A stretch of 64,000 nt of DNA. Source: Doryteuthis pealeii (taxonomy: Eukaryota; Mollusca; Cephalopoda; Myopsida; Loliginidae). Each line of letters starts with the position of its first letter. Positions within the stretch are counted from its first letter, which is position 1. Below the pieces are notes generated by a model that was not told the DNA's origin, made no database searches, and worked only from the letters and a program-made list of their open reading frames with translations. The stretch spans positions 84,750,881-84,814,880 of the forward strand of contig CM042152.1 of assembly GCA_023376005.1 (NCBI GenBank), in the 5' to 3' direction. Both the position numbers and the translations under genes were made by a program. This document shows, one piece after another, positions 44,546-53,930 of this stretch.

Positions 44546-44978
44546 GATTAAATTGAATTTAACGGACCTAAATTCCACCATCGTATGTCCCCCCGCGGAA
44601 AGGAAAAAATACCAAAAATCAGGGAATTAACCAAATTTAATGAAATTTTCAGTGTTGATATATTAATGAATAAAAAATATAATACACAAGTTAATTTATT
44701 TAAAAACTTTTACATTTTTTCAGGTAAGTTAATTTTGAACCATGTATCTTTGAGAATCTGAGTTACGCCTCAAGATACATGGTTCAAAGTTAACTGACCT
44801 GAAAAAATGTAAAAAAATTTTAAATCAAATAACTGGTGCATTATATCTTTTATTCATTAATATATCAACACTGAAAATTTCATTAAATTCGATTATTTCC
44901 CTGATTTTTGGGTTTTTTTTTTTCTTTCAGCGAGGTGATATACGATGGTGGAATTTAGGTCCATTAAGTTCGATTTAA
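44546..44978. mobile_element. 433-bp near-perfect hairpin element
   Basis: Two arms of about 200 bp are reverse complements almost to the centre (about 44760). Outer block: GGACCTAAATTCCACCATCG. Inner block: AAGATACATGGTTCAAAGTT. The loop is about 20 nt. CCCAAATTCA flanks both ends (44536-44545 and 44979-44988), a 10-bp direct repeat. Long TIRs with 9-11-bp duplications are typical of Mutator-like non-autonomous elements. A transcript across it could form long double-stranded RNA. No coding content. Confidence 0.8.
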
Positions 44979-45295
44979 CCCAAATTCATATATTCTGCAA
45001 TGTTAAATCATAGCACTATAGCCCTAATGGCCTTTTTAAACTTTCTAGGGGACAAAAGAGAATGTTAAACTAAGTCCAAAAAATAGAATTAGGATTTAAT
45101 CATTCCCCCACACAAACAATATGTGACACAAGGTCATTTTAATATTGAGTGGGTGGCCCTTGTGCCTTTCAGTAATCATGGACAGCAGAAAAATTCCTCC
45201 AGAAAAACAAAAAAGTAAAAATTCCCTAATGTACAATTTGTTTACTTTGGCATTACTTTATTTTAAATGCTTTATCTCATCTACATTAAAATTTT

Positions 45296-45561
45296 GGGAT
45301 CATATGACCTTTAGGCACCCCTTTTACGATCTTGATTCATGTGGACATTTTTTCCATTTACACTGTCAAAATACAGTTAATTGTTAACAGACGATTTTTA
45401 GAGTTTTTTTTTTTAAATTATAAAACTAACCTCTAACCCTAACCCTAACCCTAACCCCTAACCTTAACCCTTAATAAACAATCGGATTTTTACAGTGTAA
45501 ATGAGAAAAGTGTCCTTGTGAGTCGAAATCGCGGAAGGGGTGCCTAAAGTCATATGGTCCA
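45296..45561. mobile_element. MITE with telomere-like core, copy 2 (expanded)
   Basis: Same family as 19834-20061. Ends ATCATATGACCTTTAGGCACC and GGTGCCTAAAGTCATATGGTCC are inverted, and AATTTT flanks both sides (45290-45295, 45562-45567). The core holds CTAACCCTAACCCTAACCC and degenerate units (about 45428-45475) where copy 1 has one or two. The first base differs from copy 1 (G for T). Confidence 0.8.
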
Positions 45562-45689
45562 AATTTTGGTATTGTTAATTTCCATAATTTTCCATAAACA
45601 TGTCCCAGAAAACTCTGATCAGTCTGATTTCTATTCTGTAGACGTATTGTGATATTCCTGGAAAATGACATTGCTTCTATTGTCTATTG

Positions 45690-45995
45690 AAATGTGGAAT
45701 TATAGTATTAAGAATTCTGAGGTAGGGGTTATCGTCCTTGTCTACGAACCTCTGTATCGAACCAACCAATCACGAGCCAGCATACTTTGGTGGCAAATTC
45801 TTCCACCTCTTTCTGATCAACCAGCACCGGAGTCAGACGTCAAAATAGAACGTCTATCTTATCCAGTCGAATTATCAGATGGCCGTAGCAAGGGACTTCG
45901 ATAACTAACCCTACCTCAGTATGTCAGCTAAGTGGACAAATTTTAAACATTCCCACAGACAAACCAAAATGTCTGTAACTATTGTTTTATATCTG
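45690..45995 (+). repeat. Repeat I, copy 1, left part
   Basis: Matches the minus strand of 52790-53150: AAGAATTCTGAGGTAGGGGT, TCGAACCAACCAATCACGAG, GATCAACCAGCACCGGAGTC, AGACAAACCAAAATGTCTG. The other copy has an extra 60-bp segment in the middle. A 79-codon frame spans it. The shared part VGVIVLVYKPLYRTNQSRAS reads similarly in both copies, so a decayed retroelement coding end is possible, but no domain is certain. Confidence 0.55.
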
Positions 45996-46224
45996 TAAGT
46001 AAGTAAAGTTGTCGGGGCAGCCTACAGTCGGTATCAGCCAGTCAGCGAGGGAGTCTATCCCCTTTTCAATAGCACTAGACCAAGGAGAATGTTTTGGCGT
46101 CTGAGGTGGCGCACCACACCTACCATCAGTGCTACTAATGTGCTGAGTTGGCGAGGGCCAGTATCAAACTAGGAACCTTGTGGTTTCTAGCCAAACGCTC
46201 TACCGACTGAGCTGACCGGACCCT
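45996..46224 (-). mobile_element. SINE family A inserted into repeat I
   Basis: Minus strand GGGTCCGGTCAGCTCAGTCG head, GGTTCCTAGTTTGATACTGG, the body and a CAACTTTACTTAC tail. A segment of about 30 bp (ATCTGTG...CTCATAC region) is deleted. Repeat I at 52.75 kb shows the uninterrupted sequence. Confidence 0.85.
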
Positions 46225-46332
46225 CTTTTATTCGAATTCTAGTTGTTTGGTTTATTCTTTACCTCTTAACCTGTCTGCCACATTTGTGGTTATCTTCATA
46301 TTTTGCAAACTTTGAAAACAGTTCTTTTTCTT
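46225..46332 (+). repeat. Repeat I, copy 1, right part
   Basis: CTTTTATTCGAATTCTAGTTGTTTGG, then TTTATTCTTTACCTC and TTAACCTGTCTGCCACATTT. It corresponds to both sides of the solo LTR at 52287-52734 and provides its empty site. Confidence 0.7.
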
Positions 46333-46346
46333 TATAATAGGTCATA

Positions 46347-46632
46347 CAGAAGCACGTAGTGTAATGGTTAAAGTCATGGGAAATGGACTCGTCGACCCGA
46401 GTTCAAATCCTGGACGTGGTAATTGCATTTCACTTAGCGCTAATACCCTAGGGAAAGGTATGAATCCTACTCTCCCTCCAGCTATGGGTAAATAGTAGGG
46501 CAGACTGGGCTCTTTAACCTTGGTTAGGCAACCCGTCTAGGAGAAGGAAAACTGAATTCAAACCTGTTGGACTCCGCTTAAGAAATTAACCTTGTGACAC
46601 ATCCTTCTCATGCGGAGGGGTTGGTAAATATA
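46347..46632 (+). mobile_element. SINE family B, complete with 14-bp target duplication
   Basis: Flanked by TATAATAGGTCATA on both sides (46333-46346, 46633-46646). Head: GCACGTAGTGTAATGG (A box) and CGAGTTCAAATCC (B box). Body intact: AAAGGTATGAATCC, AGCTATGGGTAAATAG, GTCTAGGAGAAGG. Tail GAGGGGTTGGTAAATATA. This is the best reference copy for family B in the window. Confidence 0.9.
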
Positions 46633-46673
46633 TATAATAGGTCATATTTGGAGCTAACATGCATTATTTTAAA

Positions 46674-46876
46674 AATGCATACACTTGAAACACGCTTAAC
46701 TGTTAATTAAATATATTACTATTTTCTTAATTTTTCAGATTAGGCTTGATAATTTTTATTATTTAGATTATTAAAATGCATACACTTGAAACACGCTTAA
46801 CTGTTAATTAAATTTATTACTATTTCTCTTAATTTTTCAGATTAGGCTTGATAATTTTTATTATTTAGATTATTCG
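46674..46876 (+). repeat. 101-bp tandem duplication at a family D end
   Basis: AAATGCATACACTTGAAACA through TTTATTATTTAGATTATT occurs twice head to tail (starts 46674 and 46775) with very few differences, so the duplication is recent. It includes the first bases of D copy 6. Confidence 0.8.
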
Positions 46877-47065
46877 GACTATTTTGCTCATCTTTATTGT
46901 TATCTATACAACGTTTTCACCAACGTGCTCTCCGGCCTTCTTCAGGTGTTTCTTGTTAAACTCTGGAACCTTCTTGGACATGGGAACCTTCTCTTCAAAT
47001 TCAGGAACCGTTATATCATAAATGGGAACCTTCATGGAACTTTAAACCGAACCCTTTATTCAATC
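46732..47065 (+). mobile_element. Foldback family D, copy 6
   Basis: After the duplicated start: ACTATTTTGCTCATCTTTAT, GTGCTCTCCGGCCTTCTTCA, GTTTCTTGTTAAACTCTGG and four degenerate 21-bp units (GGAACCTTCTTGGACATG and others). It ends ACCGAACCCTTTATTCAATC, the same boundary as the inverted start of copy 4 near 27057. Confidence 0.7.
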
Positions 47066-47148
47066 TATGGAGGTAAACTCTTCTCATTCCATTAACCATG
47101 ACCGGCTACAAGTGTTAAGCTGTGTTAAGTATTCTAAATTACTATCGC

Positions 47149-47240
47149 CCTTGGCCAGGATTGAACCTGCAGCCTAGAGATTATTGTCACTTAGAACTGT
47201 ATTAACTCACCCTTTATATCCATTGCACCATGTGTCCAAA
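47149..47240 (-). repeat. tRNA-like repeat head
   Basis: Minus strand: ACATGGTGCAATGGATATAA (A-box type) and CTGCAGGTTCAATCCTGGCC (B-box type). No acceptor-stem pairing and no matching body family was found. Confidence 0.45.
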
Positions 47241-47359
47241 TTATTAATTTAAAAAAAAAACACTTTTTAAGGGAGGGCGGTCATTGTATAGACTTTGCTC
47301 TAGATCTTAATTTTTGACCCTCAACCATGGAAAATTAGTTGTACACTATCTCAACTTAG

Positions 47360-47945
47360 TCTCTCTCATAACCTTCCAGCCCTGTCGGCTGGGGCTTTAG
47401 AATACACCAACAGCACTTCTGCAGGAGGTAAGACACCTTCCTAATGGGGCCACCTGTTGGCTGTAGGGGATGACCCATGATGCTTAAGGATGGAACCCTT
47501 ACGGCTGAACAGTCTATGGTATGCAACTCCACTTTGGTCCTTACTTAGGCTAGACGGGCGGTCGTAAAGGCCCCCTCCGATTAATCAGCTGGTCACATCA
47601 AGTCCTAGAACCTATATGATCACCCCAAGCCATAACCCATATTGCTAGAAGGCAATGACTGAGGGTCAATGTCCTGGGTATGACGTTAAACTCTATCTGA
47701 TGATATAGTTCCAATTCTGGAGTTCTGGGGAATGTGGAGAACCCCTTCAACATCACCATTACTCCCAGGTCCACTCTGATCCGGCAGGGTAGTGCCTGTT
47801 AGGGTCCCATCTAAGGGTTAAATAGAAAAAAATGAGTTTAAAAAATGTGTTTTTAAAAAAATTGAATATCCATCAAAAATGAATAAAACAAAATGTCTTC
47901 AGCATAAAATAACCCAACAAGGGTTGACATGCTGTAAAACCCAAC
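47360..47945 (-). repeat. Family H, inverted long copy
   Basis: Inverse of 10310-10950: ATTCTACACC-type start, CCACCTGTTGGCTGTAGGGG, GTCCTTACTTAGGCTAGACG, CTGATGATATAGTTCCAATTC, GTCCACTCTGATCC, ending with the tail motif (ACCCAACAAGGGTTGACATG). It is the fullest H copy. Confidence 0.65.
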
Positions 47946-48755
47946 CAACCAGTCTAACCCTCTTTTATCATCATATCACTATTCGTCTAATCCATTCTTA
48001 ATTTATAATAGCTTCGCTTAGTCAGCAATAAGTAAGTAAAGTCGTTAGGATGCTTGAGAGAATATGATATTTAAAAAAAGTTAAAAATCAACATTGTATA
48101 AGTTTTATACACTAGATGTATTTGTGGACTTATTACCAGATTTCACTTTACTCATTACCAGATTTTAATAATCAAGATTATATGATCTTGCAATATCGAT
48201 GAGAGGAATAACAATTCTTACCAGAGAAATAGTACATGACATGGTGTTTATGACTTCTGTGTATAGTTTATAAATGAAAAAAAAAATGAGCATCTAAGCT
48301 ACCGTCTGTTTCCTTTGCGGGCCGGATTAATATAATATTTTTTCTTAGGGACTGTGGGCCAGATGATTATGGATTGCGGGTCAGAGGAAGGGAAAGATAT
48401 TTCCATTCCCCCACCTTCCCACGATACATTTTGATAATAGATCAGTAATAAGATTATATCATATTCAAATCTAATTATGCCTTATGTCATCCTTGCAATT
48501 TATTCTTATGTGATATTGAATGTATTATTCTACTCTGATGAAAATCTATGAATCCAGATTATCATTTTTTTTCATTACATATACTTCTGGCAAAGGGAAT
48601 ATCCAAGGGTCTTATTGCAGAATCCTCCATAGAAAATATATTCTTAGAATCCGGATGTAACAGTATGTATTGGAAGATCCAACAAGATTGTAACATACTC
48701 TTCCTCGGTAACTTGTTCAGGACGATATTCATACCAGTTCTTAGAATATAGGGCA
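47946..48755. other. Unassigned stretch
   Basis: A short piece, GTAAGTAAAGTCGTTAGG near 48029, resembles a family A tail. The overlapping 64-67-residue ORFs on both strands at 48548-48756 have no known domain. Confidence 0.45.
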
Positions 48756-48757
48756 TT

Positions 48758-49265
48758 GTTGTGTTATTTTACTTCTTGCGAGTTTTTCACATCAGCTGTA
48801 ACTGGTGGTTTCCACTAGAACCAGTCTTCTTTTGCTCTTGTTGGATTGTCTTTCCTTGGATCTGGAAGAGTTATCTTCCCTCTGGGTTCCCAGTTTGACC
48901 ACCAGGGGTCTGTGGTATTTAAGCGCCTGTTTTAAAACTCTCTCTCTCTCTCTTGTTTCTCGGGACGTGACTACAATAGGTTAGACATTTATGTCTACAC
49001 CTTCTTGTGTGGGGGCTTCGGCCCCCATTACAGACACTAGTAAGTGACCTTAGTCTATGGACTCTCCATAACTAAACATATCTTCTATGTAACTCTTCTT
49101 ATGTATTTAGTATGTGTATATTATCCACTATGTATCTTGTTTCATGTATATGTACTTCATGTCGTAAATGTCTCTCCTTGTACTTTTATTAAAGTCCTTA
49201 TTGTTATGTGCAACACTCATGTCGGAGTTGCTTGTTTCAACCAGTTATAATTTATATATAACCTT
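48758..49265 (+). mobile_element. LTR-like sequence, copy 1
   Basis: The central part matches 63650-63930: GGATCTGGAAGAGTTATCTT, CTGGGTTCCCAGTTTGACC, a TATA-like GTATTTAAGCGCC, a (TC)n run, GGTTAGACATTTATGTCTAC and GGGGGCTTCGGCCCCC (a short hairpin). Further on come ATTAAA (poly-A signal type) and CATGTCGGAGTTGC, also seen in the solo LTR at 52.3 kb. Promoter followed by poly-A signal suggests an LTR. Exact ends are uncertain, though TGTTG at 48758 and CAACA near 49213 could be the limits. Confidence 0.5.
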
Positions 49266-49329
49266 GAACCTTACACTCTCTAGGACTTTTCTAAGTATCC
49301 TAGTCGATTTTAGCTCATGCAGTGGTCAA

Positions 49330-49510
49330 GATTCTCTCAATTCAATCTCATCACCACTCTGTCGACTGGGACTGTAGAATATACCGACTTCACCTATGCA
49401 GAGGGGTAAAACTAACACCACCCATCCACCCAAGGGGGCTACCTATTGGCCATGAGTAGTGACCTGTAATGCCTAGGATGAGATCCTGGTGGCTGAGTTG
49501 TTTATGACAC
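49330..49510 (-). repeat. Family H fragment
   Basis: TCTGTCGACTGGGACTGTAG, CACCTATGCAGAGGGGTAA, GGCTACCTATTGGCCATGAG. These match the end portion of family H. Confidence 0.55.
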
Positions 49511-49529
49511 AGTTACTATATATATTTAC

Positions 49530-49626
49530 CAACCCCAAGCAGGATGTGACACAAGGTCAATTTCTTAAGTGGAGTTTAACAGGTTTGAATTCAGAGTTTT
49601 CCTTCTCCTAGACCGGATTACCAAGG
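49530..49626 (-). repeat. SINE family B tail fragment
   Basis: CAAGCAGGATGTGACACAAG, TTCTTAAGTGGAGTTTAACA, TTCCTTCTCCTAGACCGG, then an abrupt junction to mariner sequence at about 49626. Confidence 0.7.
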
Positions 49627-49870
49627 TTGTTCCACCTTCAAATGAGAGCATGTATCCCTGCCCCGTAAAATTCTGTTGACTGTTCTTTGAGCCACTTCTT
49701 CACAACAGATTTCACTTCCTTGTCACTGGAATAATGTCTGCCTCTCAAATCCTCTTTCATTATTCCAGGGACAAGGAAGTGAAATCTGTAGAACTGTTTT
49801 GAAGGAGATAAATTTGATTATTGGATAAGCAGATATTACATTTTGTACAGCCTTAAGACTTAATAAATGG
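49626..49870 (-). pseudogene. Mariner C-terminal remnant with internal inversion
   Basis: Minus strand encodes VVKKWLKEQSTEFYGAG-like sequence with the C-terminal mariner pattern. At about 49760 the sequence folds back: CATTATTCCAGGGACAAGGA repeats its own upstream block inverted (arms near 49708-49735 and 49758-49785). The same inversion is present at 57120-57170, so it predates the large duplication. Confidence 0.65.
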
Positions 49871-50035
49871 GCATTTTAATCTACTCAGTTAAGTGTAAAT
49901 ATTTTGAACACTTAGGAGCAGCAGAATGTATTTGTTGCTCAAAGTTCTCTTGTGATTTTATCTTGAGCTTCTGCTAATGCTGAAATAAGTTATAAGTGGC
50001 CGATTGGTAGCATCAGCTATATATCATTATATATA

Positions 50036-50439
50036 CTAGAAAAATTAAAAAAACACCCTCCGGGCGATGTAAAAATACATTTTGAAAGATATTGCTTGAG
50101 GAGGTGGAAGTTAAAAATTAAATGTCGGAGAGTTTGAACCATAAATCATGAAATCATCAAATTTATTAAAAGAGTAAAAAAAAATAAAACAATTTGAAAT
50201 CAAAACTAAGTTCTATTAACTTTGAATATCTATTAGAATAAAACAAACTATATATAAATATATGATACTGGGGATGTATCTATTAAAACTTGTTTTAAAA
50301 AACAATGATGACTGTCTAATGTTGCATGCTCAAATTTTGAGTGTATTTATTGTTATGACGATTTCGGGTAATGTGACGTAAGCAGTGACGTAGTTTTTGT
50401 TATAGACAAAACCAGAAGCGAATCTCCATTATTAATAGA
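50036..50439 (-). mobile_element. Helitron-like element, family F copy 5
   Basis: Minus strand TCTATTAATAATGGAGATTC after A, hairpin GCCC-GGA-GGGT, T-rich spacer, CTAG then T at 50036. Nearly identical to copy 6 because both lie in the segmental duplication. Confidence 0.85.
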
Positions 50440-50440
50440 T

Positions 50441-50722
50441 ATTTACCAATCCCTCCGCACAAGCAGGATGTGACACAAGGTCAATTTCTTAGTGGAGTTC
50501 AACAGGTTTGAATTTAAAGCTTTCCTTCTACTAGACCGGTTGCTTAATCAAGTTTAAAGAGCCCAGTCTGCCCTACTATTTATCCATAGCTGGAGGGAGA
50601 GTAGGATTCATACCTTTCCCAAGGGTATTAGCACTAAGTGAAATGCAATTACCACATCCAGGAATTGAACTCGTTTTGACGAGTCCATTTCCCATGACTT
50701 TAACCATTACACAACGCGCTAT
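50441..50722 (-). mobile_element. SINE family B, complete copy in the duplicated block
   Basis: Minus strand: head GCGCGTTGTGTAATGGTTAA, CGAGTTCAATTCCTGGATG, body, and a tail TTGGTAAATAT abutting the Helitron 5' end. The SINE end and Helitron start share ATATCTATTAATAATGG. Confidence 0.85.
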
Positions 50723-51341
50723 ATATCATTATATATATCACTATAATCAACTTTTAAACTATGACAAAAAAAGGATAAAAAATCAATTCAGGTGGTCACT
50801 ACTAGAATAGACTCAATCCTAATTAGTGATCCACCTCCACACATTAATACAACAACCAATACTACATTTTTTGTTTTGTGCGACATTGTTTATATTGTGT
50901 AATGTGTGAAAATAAACCATTGCCTTCTTCTTCTTCTTCTTCTCAGCTGCACTGTAAGGGAGTCTATCTCCTTTTCACTAGCGCTAGACCAAGGAGATTG
51001 TTTCTGCTGAGGTGGACTTGCCGATTAATCGGAAGTTGCCTCTCTGAATGTGCGTCTTGTGAGATTTGTTATGGCACTAGGGCAGAAGTATGTGACACCC
51101 AGTGACAATCAATCTCACTAGTCTGAGATCATTAACCATAATTCCATGTGAGGCACCCACTACATGACTTATCCTATTAGCTGTTAGACAGACAAGACGG
51201 TGAGTTAGTATATATATGAATTCCTGATTGAATAAATATACTATTAGCAAGTATTTGACTTTGCTTCTCATTCGCTATTATTACATATCTCTTACTTCTC
51301 TTTCTGTGTGAGTAATTGGCCGCCTTTATATATCTCCTAAT
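50723..51341. other. Duplicated unassigned sequence with SINE A and C scraps
   Basis: A body scrap at 50955-51010 (GGGAGTCTATCTCCTTTTCA) and an inverted C head at 51088-51160 (GTGACACCCAGTGACAATCA to GTGAGGCACCC). Then TTAGACAGACAAGACGGTGA with GAATAAATATACTATTAGC, which also occurs twice near 59060 and 59500 and may be an LTR or repeat end with an AATAAA. Confidence 0.5.
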
Positions 51342-51602
51342 GGGCCGGTTTAGTAAAGTCAGTAGAGTGTTCAGCTAGGAATCACAAGGTTCTTGGTTCG
51401 ATACCGGCCCTCGCCAACTCAGTGTATGAGTAGCACAAGGATCTGTGTGATAAAGTGAGGAACTGATGGTAAGTGTGGCGCTCCACCTCAGATGCTAAAA
51501 TAATCTCTTTGGTCTAGCGCTAGTGGAAAGAGGATAGATTCCCTTGCTGTCTGGCTGATACTGACATTAGGCCACCCCGACGACTTTACTTACTTTACTT
51601 AC
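51342..51602 (+). mobile_element. SINE family A, duplicated copy 1
   Basis: GGGCCGGTTTAGTAAAGTCA (A box damaged by CTC to TAA), GGTTCTTGGTTCGATACCGG (B box intact), body with TAGCGCTAGTGGAAAGAGG, ending CGACGACTTTACTTACTTTA. It shares its A-box lesion with 59660-59922. Confidence 0.85.
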
Positions 51603-51742
51603 ATATCCCCTACTTCCCTAGATTAGAGGGGATCAGAGTGTAGTATTATTCCAGGTGCTGTGCTCTGAGACTTACCTATCCACCTGGCCTTGGCTGAGGG
51701 TCCAGTATGCTTCGGCCACTAGGCCAATAAAGTAAATTAATA

Positions 51743-51796
51743 GCGTCGATCCCAGTAGGCGCTCCCCTTGAGGGGGAATGCCAATGGGATCGACGC
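51743..51796. other. GC-rich perfect hairpin
   Basis: GCGTCGATCCC pairs with GGGATCGACGC around an inner CTCCCC-TTGA-GGGGG stem, 54 bp in all. The other copy at 60061-60114 has one substitution in each outer arm. Confidence 0.75.
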
Positions 51797-51989
51797 AATT
51801 TTTATGTCTACCACCCAGGAGCTTCGGCCTCATAAGTGGGATGAGCGGCAAATAACCTTACATATCCCTACTTCTCTTTGTGTGTGAGTAATTGTCCGCC
51901 TTTACTCATGTCACAAAAGTTATTGAACCTGGAACCTTGCGATTCCTATGTGGGTGCACTACTGACCGGTTTAGTTTATTAACAAAAAT

Positions 51990-52135
51990 GTCCCAAATAA
52001 AACATTGAAGAGCCTGGTCTGCCCTATTAATTATCCATAGCTGGAGGAAGAGTAGGATTCATACCTTTCCCACCCTATCAAGTATATATATTTACCAACC
52101 CCTCCACAAGCAGGATGTGACACAAGGTCAATAAC
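51990..52135 (-). repeat. Rearranged SINE family B pieces
   Basis: GAAGAGCCTGGTCTGCCCTA body and CATACCTTTCCC precede, in the wrong order, the tail piece ATATTTACCAACCCCTCC with CAGGATGTGACACAAGG. Two truncated copies side by side or one scrambled copy. Confidence 0.6.
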
Positions 52136-52139
52136 AGAC

Positions 52140-52286
52140 ACAAGATGTTAAATCAAAGGAAAATGTTTATATGTCTATACTTAAGTATTATAAAATAAAG
52201 ACGAAGAAATGTGTCTGTACTCAGAGTTTGCAAATATAAAGGTAACCACGAGTGTGGCAGACAGGTAAAGAGTTAAAGAATAAACC
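52140..52286 (-). repeat. Repeat I, copy 2, outer part
   Basis: Minus strand matches 46245-46332 (ATTCTTTAACTC-TTTACCTGTCTGCCACACT). It is separated from the rest of repeat I by the solo LTR. Confidence 0.6.
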
Positions 52287-52734
52287 TGTTCCTATCACTT
52301 CGGGATGTCACCAGTTATAAAGAATTGTGTAAAGTTCAACATGCTTTAAATACAAATAACTCCGACGAAGGTTAATAGACAAACATTTAATAACACAGCA
52401 CATGGATAACAGTAGATACAACATTCATAATAAGGTAAACAGAGTTACACAAATAAAGATAGACACATTCATGAAAGACACAGAGTATAACATAAAAGAG
52501 TACAGACATGAGACTAGCGATAGTCCATGCTGTAAAGAACTTACAGTAATGTAAGGGGGGCGGAGCCCCACGAGAGGGTTTAGATAGAATCTACCCCATG
52601 GTCTCGTAGTTGCTGAAAACTATAAAGAGAACGAAAGGCTTTGAAACCGGCGATTTTATACTGGTGCCCTAGCGGGCATCATCAAACTAAAAGGGGCAGA
52701 CAACTCCACCAGGCGAATACAAACAAACGCTACA
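52287..52734 (-). mobile_element. Solo LTR, about 448 bp
   Basis: Begins TG (52287) and ends CA (52734) on the plus strand, flanked by AACC on both sides. It is absent at the equivalent point of repeat I copy 1 (near 46250), which reads straight through. On the minus strand it carries a TATA box (GTATAAAATCGCC), GGGGCTCCGCCCC, ATTAAA and TTCGTCGGAGTTATTTG. Flanking repeats of 4 bp, TG...CA ends and an unoccupied paralogous site support an LTR left by recombination between two LTRs. The family is unidentified. Confidence 0.8.
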
Positions 52735-53150
52735 AACCAAACAACTAGAATTTGAATAAAAGACATATATATTACGGACATAAAACAATAGGTTTGCAGA
52801 CTTTTTGGTTTATCTGCACAAATGTTTATAATTTGTCACTTAACTGAAATCCTGAGGTAGAGTATTATTGAAGCCCTTTAGCTACAGCCATCTGATAGTT
52901 CGGATATGATAGATGTTCTATTCTGACGTCTGACTCCGGTGCTGGTTGATCAGGAAGAGGTGGAGCGACCCTTTTTTAGGTCTGTCTTCATTGAAGGCTG
53001 AATCAGAAGAAGGGGAAAGAAATTGTCTCTTTGGCTTTGCCGCCAAAGTATGCTGGCTCGTGATTGGTTGGTTCGATACAGAGGCTTGTAGACAAGGACA
53101 ATAACCCCCACCTCAGAATTCTTATAGTATTTCGGTTTATGATAAACTAT
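52735..53150 (-). repeat. Repeat I, copy 2, main part
   Basis: Minus strand equivalent of 45690-46250 without the SINE. The frame VGVIVLVYKPLYRTNQSRAS recurs. Whether this is a retroelement end or a host-derived repeat is unclear. Confidence 0.6.
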
Positions 53151-53326
53151 CAACAGGACAATGCAAGTGAAATTTTTGTAAGGGAGAAAAATGAAAATGT
53201 TGAGAGTATGGTGAATGTGTGAATATAATGTTATTTACCATTATTTTTTATATGTGCGTTTATATATGAAAGCTGATGACGTGATCATTGCATGTGAAAA
53301 AACATATATATATATATATATAAAAG

Positions 53327-53612
53327 GCACGTGGTATAATGGTGAGAGTCGTGGTGGGATGGACTCGTTGACCTGAGTTCAAATCCTGGACGAGACAGTT
53401 TGCATTTTACATAGCAGTAATACTCTTGTCAAACGCATGCATCCAATTACTCTCCCTCCAGCTATGGGTAAATAGTAGGACAGACTGGGCTCTTTAACCG
53501 TGGCTAGGTAACCAGTCTAGGAGAAGGAAAACTCTGAATTTAGATCTCTTAAACTCCGCTTAAGAAATTGACCTTGTGTTGAATCCTGCTCATATGGAGG
53601 AATTGGGAATAT
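53327..53612 (+). mobile_element. SINE family B, full copy
   Basis: Head GGCACGTGGTATAATGGTG, CTGAGTTCAAATCCTGGACG, body AGCTATGGGTAAATAGTAGG and GTCTAGGAGAAGGAAAACTC, tail GAATCCTGCTCATATGGAGG. A (TA)n precedes and follows. Confidence 0.85.
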
Positions 53613-53635
53613 ATATATATATCTTCTATTATTAT

Positions 53636-53700
53636 ACTAAAGATTTGGCATTAGATAACCCATAAGGGTTGATATGCCATCTAACACCAACCAATCAATC
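53636..53700 (-). repeat. H-type tail hairpin motif, inverted
   Basis: GGCATTAGATAACCC-ATAA-GGGTTGATATGCC is one of the cleanest examples, with GGCAT...ATGCC outside and AACCC...GGGTT inside. Confidence 0.65.
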
Positions 53701-53930
53701 TCATCTTTTCCTATTGTTGATACATACTAACATTGTATCTTTTTAAGTAGCATAGCTCACAACTTATATTTACCATCTGTCACTTGTCTTTAGCAATATC
53801 AGTTATTGATGACCAATGAAGCATACAACAATAACGGTAAGAGTGTCTATTATAACAAAATACGCACAACCTGTCACATAAACTTACTAAACAGTATATA
53901 CATGAAAATAGTTTTCACATGAGATGATTA

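Larger units (their letters stand above)
49630..51900 (+). repeat. Segmental duplication, copy 1
   Basis: This block matches 57010-60225 in order: mariner piece, Helitron F, SINE B, GTGGTCACTACTAGAATAGAC, CTGCACTGTAAGGGAGTCTA, CCGATTAATCGGAAGTTGCC, SINE A and the 51743-51796 hairpin. The SINE insertions are shared, so duplication came later. Copy 2 has about 1 kb of extra sequence and lacks 50695-50765 in place, holding it inverted instead. Confidence 0.85.

Noticed and set aside
45428..45475. True telomere or chromosome-fusion scar
   Set aside because: The (CCCTAA)n tract lies inside inverted ends with a 6-bp target duplication, so it belongs to a transposon.
45665..45904. 79-residue ORF as a host gene
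   Set aside because: It belongs to repeat I, also present at 52735-53150. The two frames diverge through an internal insertion and no domain is certain.
50878..51105. 75-residue ORF in the duplicated block
   Set aside because: It runs through a CTT microsatellite and a SINE A scrap, and the frame is not kept in the partner block near 58250.
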